Source: JADLCX01 sp964630785 (GTDB taxonomy: Bacteria > Planctomycetota > Phycisphaerae > Phycisphaerales > UBA1924). Taken from it: a stretch of 64,000 nt of DNA. Shown here in pieces: positions 61,392-64,000 of this stretch. A model generated the notes under the pieces. That model saw nothing but the letters and a program-made list of their open reading frames with translations. It had not been told where the DNA came from and did not search any database. A program made the position numbers and the translations under genes. The stretch spans positions 62,001-126,000 of the forward strand of contig CAZVZG010000004.1 in the NCBI GenBank assembly GCA_964630785.1. Direction: 5' to 3'. Position 1 is the first letter of the stretch. Every line of letters starts with the position of its first letter.

Positions 61392-61931
61392 CGGCACGCC
61401 GCGCGTGACGAACAACTCTCGCAGCACGCCCACCACCGCCGCGGCCGTGATGCCCCGCGCCGTCACCGCCGACAGGCACTCCCGCGTGTGCTCGTCCACC
61501 ACCGTCAGGATCTTCATCGGCCGGCCGTCGATGGTCTGGTCCTTCACGAAGTCGTACGTCCACACATGGTCGATGTGCGCGGCCGCGTGGCGCGTGACCC
61601 CGTTCGCCGACGTGCCCAAACGCCTGCGTTTGTGCACCTTCCGCGGCACCTTCAGCCCGTGCTTGCGCCACAGCCGGTGCACCCGGTCACGTCCCGTTCT
61701 GAACCCTTCGGCTTCCAGCATCGCGTGAATCCTCCGGTACCCGTACCTCGGGTGCTTCCTCGCCAGCTCCTGCATCCGCGCCACCAGCGGCCGGTCCGTG
61801 TTCGGCTTGGTCGGCCTGTACCTCTGCGTCGATCGCGGCCGCCCGACGGCCTTGCACACTCGCCGCTGCGAGAGGTCGAGCGTGCGCACCGCACGATCGA
61901 CCCCCTCGCGCGCCGCCGCCGGGCTCAGTCT
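61392..61931 (-). pseudogene. IS3 orfB transposase, 3'-truncated
   Basis: The frame starts at the A-AAA-G slippery site at the end of orfA (GGGGAAAAGACTGA), where IS3 elements shift by -1, and reads LSPAAAREGVDRAVRTLDLS, QRRVCKAVGRPRSTQRY, the HTH_21-like RHPRYGYRRIHAMLEAEGF and the first part of the integrase core HIDHVWTYDFVKDQTIDGRP, carrying the first catalytic Asp. After FVTRGVP (61392) the sequence switches to IS66, so the second Asp and the Glu are lost. Not functional. Confidence 0.8.
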
Positions 61932-62203
61932 TTTCCCCGCATCACCTCCTCGATGATCTGCTTGTCCAAGACCAGGTCCGCCACCGCCTTCTTCAGGCGA
62001 CGGTTCTCCTCCTCCAGCTCCTTGAGCCGCCGGATGTGGTCGTCGCCCATGCCGCGGAACTTCTTCCGCCAGCGGTGCAGCGTCTGCTCGCTGATCTCCA
62101 GCTTCTGGCAGACCTGCCCGATCGTCTGACCCTGGCCCTCCAGAACCTCCGCCTCGCGGAGCTTCCGGATGATCTCCTCCGTCCCGTGCCGTTTACGCTT
62201 CAT
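61925..62203 (-). CDS. IS3 orfA (transposase DNA-binding subunit)
   Basis: 92 aa from an ATG at 62203 with GGGAGG upstream. HTH: MKRKRHGTEEIIRKLREAEV, GQTIGQVCQKLEISEQTLHRWR; then a leucine zipper LKELEEENRRLKKAVADLVLDKQI. The product is complete, but without a full orfB it cannot mobilise the element. It ends in the usual frameshift window. Confidence 0.87.
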   Translation of the reverse strand: MKRKRHGTEEIIRKLREAEVLEGQGQTIGQVCQKLEISEQTLHRWRKKFRGMGDDHIRRLKELEEENRRLKKAVADLVLDKQIIEEVMRGKD

Positions 62204-62278
62204 CGTCAAGAGCCTCCCGGGTACTTTGTACCCCAAAGACTCTCATCCGGACTGGATCAGGTTTTCACGGGCAGGTCA

Positions 62279-62531
62279 CTACGTCTTGAGTGGAGACTGC
62301 CCCAATCATCCCCGCAGACGAATGCGTGCGGTGCCCCGACAGCCACATTGCTCCCAATCAAACCCGATTCTGACGTGACCCGGAGGTCGGTAGTTGGTGT
62401 GAAGTCCTACCCGGTTCGTGACCCTACGACAAGTAGAGTCACTCAGACGCACCACACAGCAGCGCGGGCCCGGGCGAGGGCATGTCGTGTTCACTCGACG
62501 CCTTCTCTCGGGCTTGGGATCTCCAATTGGA
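62279..62531. other. Stretch between IS3 and the terminator
   Basis: About 250 bases, part of a gap of some 318 bases between genes. No gene, repeat or RNA is recognised. Confidence 0.4.
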
Positions 62532-62561
62532 AAGGCGACCCCGCGAATGCGGGGTCGCCTT
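62532..62561 (-). terminator. Strong hairpin terminator of the CARDB-type gene
   Basis: AAGGCGACCCCGC (62532-62544), loop GAAT, GCGGGGTCGCCTT (62549-62561): a perfect 13-base stem. Read on the minus strand it is followed by TCC. It starts 36 bases after the stop codon of the gene at 62597. Confidence 0.8.
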
Positions 62562-62596
62562 GGCACGTACGGGCTGCGAGCGGCGTCACGTCACGA

Positions 62597-64000
62597 TCAC
62601 GGATCGATCCGGATGCGATGCTGGGCATAGTTCGCGCCCGCGGTGCAGTTGTCGAAGCATCCCGATGCGTAATTGATCTCGGCCTTGATGTACTGGTAGC
62701 CGGTATACACACTGCCGCAGTTGGGCGGGAAACCAACGTGGTAGTTAGAGACCTGGTACGTGAACGACTCGCCGGGGTCGAGCTGGGGGATGTTGAAATT
62801 GTGTAGCCCGAGATTGGCGTTCCAGTTGCCGGCCCCGCTGTACCGCCCGAGTCCCGTGATCGCGCACACCGGCGTTGGCATCCGCTGGTTGCCGACGTTC
62901 GTGATACGCACGCGCCACCCGATCGTGTCGCAGCGGTCGGCGCTCGCGGGGCCATCCGTGTCGCCATCCCCGTCAAGGTCAAAGGTGAAGCGCAGATCCC
63001 AGAAGGGGGCCGCAATGGGCACGCTCGTCGAAGAGCAGTTGTCGCCGGGATTCGAGTCGTACGGCAGGGTCGTACAGGCTGTTACGCTGAACGCGAAAGT
63101 CTGGCCGCACGTCCCGGAGAACGGCGGTGTACCCACGTAGATCGGAACAGTGACCTGGCCGCCGCGGGGCACGTTTTGGGCGATCCCGTCCTGAACCGTC
63201 CCATTGGGGGGCGCGCCCAAGGAAACCCTGAACGGCACATCCATGAACTCGATGCCGACGTTGTTGCGTCCGACCGTGACTTGGTAGGACCCAGGCGAGT
63301 TGGTGCTGATGAGGCTCGCCGGGGCTTGAACGCTGACCACGAAGGCATCGGGCAGAGTGGAGAGAATCGGAGTGCTGCCGATATTGTTGCGCTCGTTCGA
63401 TTCGCACAGTATGCCGCCGCCGCCGATGTTGGCGGGCACATCCGCGAACACGAAGAGCGTCTGGTTGGGCGGCAGGGAACCGGTCACATGGAGATTGTGC
63501 AGTGTGAACCAGCGGGACTGGCCGGGCTGCAGCGGATTCTGCGACAGGTCGAAGAACTGCACGCCAAGGCCAATGTCGTTGCCGTTGGCGAAGATCGGGT
63601 CGGAAGAGAGCGAGGCTCCCATGAACGCGCCACCGGCGGCCGGTGCACCCCCGGCGTTTTGGACTCGAAACCGGACATCGAACGGAGCCGTGTAGTCGAT
63701 CGCGCTCGGCACATCGATCTCGGCGACCGTCAGGTCCGGCCGCGCGTGCGCCGTGGAGCAGTCGACGTAGAAGGACGCGTAGCCGTTCTCGGCAACGGCA
63801 TGCCTGAGAGAGAATCGCAAGCCGCCAAGAGCCGGCATGCGGAACGAGCTCACCGCATCGGAGACCTTCGCCGCGAGCAGTGGGCGGAGCGCCTCGACCA
63901 CCCGGATGAGTGTGAGTTCGTCCGCACACACATGATTCTCGACGACGGCCGGGACGGACATCCCGTCGGCTGGGAACGTGATCGACGGGACCAGATCACC
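62597..64000 (-). CDS. Large exported CARDB-type repeat protein, 5' end outside the window
   Basis: 467 codons are visible with no start: the frame is open to the right edge (GDLVPSITFPADGMSVPAVV and on). An internal ATG at 63961 is not needed. The visible part has Ig-like CARDB repeats of about 100 residues, each opening like PDLTVAEIDVPSAIDYTAPF, with WFTLHNLHVTGSLPPNQTLF and VFADVPANIGGGGILCESNE (Cys-Glu-x-N-E near the repeat end), a dockerin-like calcium loop (DLDGDGDTDGP) and a last repeat with paired Cys. It ends AQHRIRIDP without a sorting tail. Such proteins are cell-surface or secreted adhesins or enzymes in planctomycetes; the function cannot be told. Confidence 0.75.
   Translation of the reverse strand, partial: GDLVPSITFPADGMSVPAVVENHVCADELTLIRVVEALRPLLAAKVSDAVSSFRMPALGGLRFSLRHAVAENGYASFYVDCSTAHARPDLTVAEIDVPSAIDYTAPFDVRFRVQNAGGAPAAGGAFMGASLSSDPIFANGNDIGLGVQFFDLSQNPLQPGQSRWFTLHNLHVTGSLPPNQTLFVFADVPANIGGGGILCESNERNNIGSTPILSTLPDAFVVSVQAPASLISTNSPGSYQVTVGRNNVGIEFMDVPFRVSLGAPPNGTVQDGIAQNVPRGGQVTVPIYVGTPPFSGTCGQTFAFSVTACTTLPYDSNPGDNCSSTSVPIAAPFWDLRFTFDLDGDGDTDGPASADRCDTIGWRVRITNVGNQRMPTPVCAITGLGRYSGAGNWNANLGLHNFNIPQLDPGESFTYQVSNYHVGFPPNCGSVYTGYQYIKAEINYASGCFDNCTAGANYAQHRIRIDP

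Larger units (their letters stand above)
61392..62278 (-). mobile_element. IS3-family remnant with one terminal end
   Basis: The outer end reads TGACCTGCCCGTG on the minus strand from 62278, a typical IS3-group terminus beginning with TGA. It contains a complete orfA and the first part of orfB. The other end was lost at the junction with the IS66 remnant near 61391. Confidence 0.75.

Overview
The window is GC-rich bacterial DNA whose gene content points to Planctomycetota, most likely a Phycisphaerae-type lineage. This is inferred from gene families, not from a marker gene. The pointers are futalosine-pathway menaquinone synthesis (MqnB), an exosortase/PEP-CTERM-like system with a giant TPR protein, a fused CcoN-CcoO cbb3 oxidase, a Ser/Thr kinase joined to TPR repeats, a fibro-slime domain protein, tandem ClpP paralogues and HARE-HTH proteins.

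Layout. 1-10.3 kb: a cut secreted protein, a lipoprotein, mqnB, an orphan membrane-fusion (HlyD/MacA-like) protein, a calcineurin-like phosphoesterase, two clpP genes, a zinc-ribbon membrane protein and a DEAD-box helicase; a palindromic repeat family sits between genes here. 10.5-24.3 kb: a seven-gene minus-strand exopolysaccharide/exosortase locus (Wza-like lipoprotein, exosortase, EpsI-like protein, 1545-aa TPR protein, Wzc-like protein with a degenerate P-loop, NAD-sugar epimerase, MraY/WecA-like glycosyltransferase). 24.6-31.9 kb: lipoyl synthase, a lipoprotein, an HD-GYP protein, Dps, MurA, a fibro-slime protein, a lipoprotein and an Rrf2-type regulator. 32.1-44 kb: a complete cbb3 operon (ccoNO fusion, ccoQ, ccoP, ccoG, ccoH, a SafE-like protein, ccoI, ccoS), then a TPR Ser/Thr kinase and a PEP-CTERM-like secreted protein that could be a substrate of the exosortase. 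45-53 kb: a truncated ORF with a leaderless-type promoter, a GH99-like hydrolase, and an MBL/beta-CASP hydrolase - phosphoketolase - acetate kinase - LOG-like cassette (phosphoketolase shunt to acetyl-phosphate and ATP).

At 53181-53231 lies the 3' half of a tRNA-Arg(CCU) without its 5' half, as left at the far end of an element integrated into a tRNA gene. Its orientation predicts that the element lies to the right. Indeed 53.9-62.3 kb is accessory: a ParB-domain DNA methyltransferase, a Fic protein with two palindromic operators, a terminase-small-subunit-like HTH protein, many small overlapping phage-type genes including wHTH and HARE-HTH proteins, and a chimera of broken IS66 and IS3 elements. 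A large CARDB-type secreted protein runs off the right edge.

A recurring oddity is runs of G (or C on the other strand) of 7-16 bases or G-rich simple sequence, both between genes and as in-frame insertions in conserved enzymes (MurA, CcoG, acetate kinase, the epimerase).
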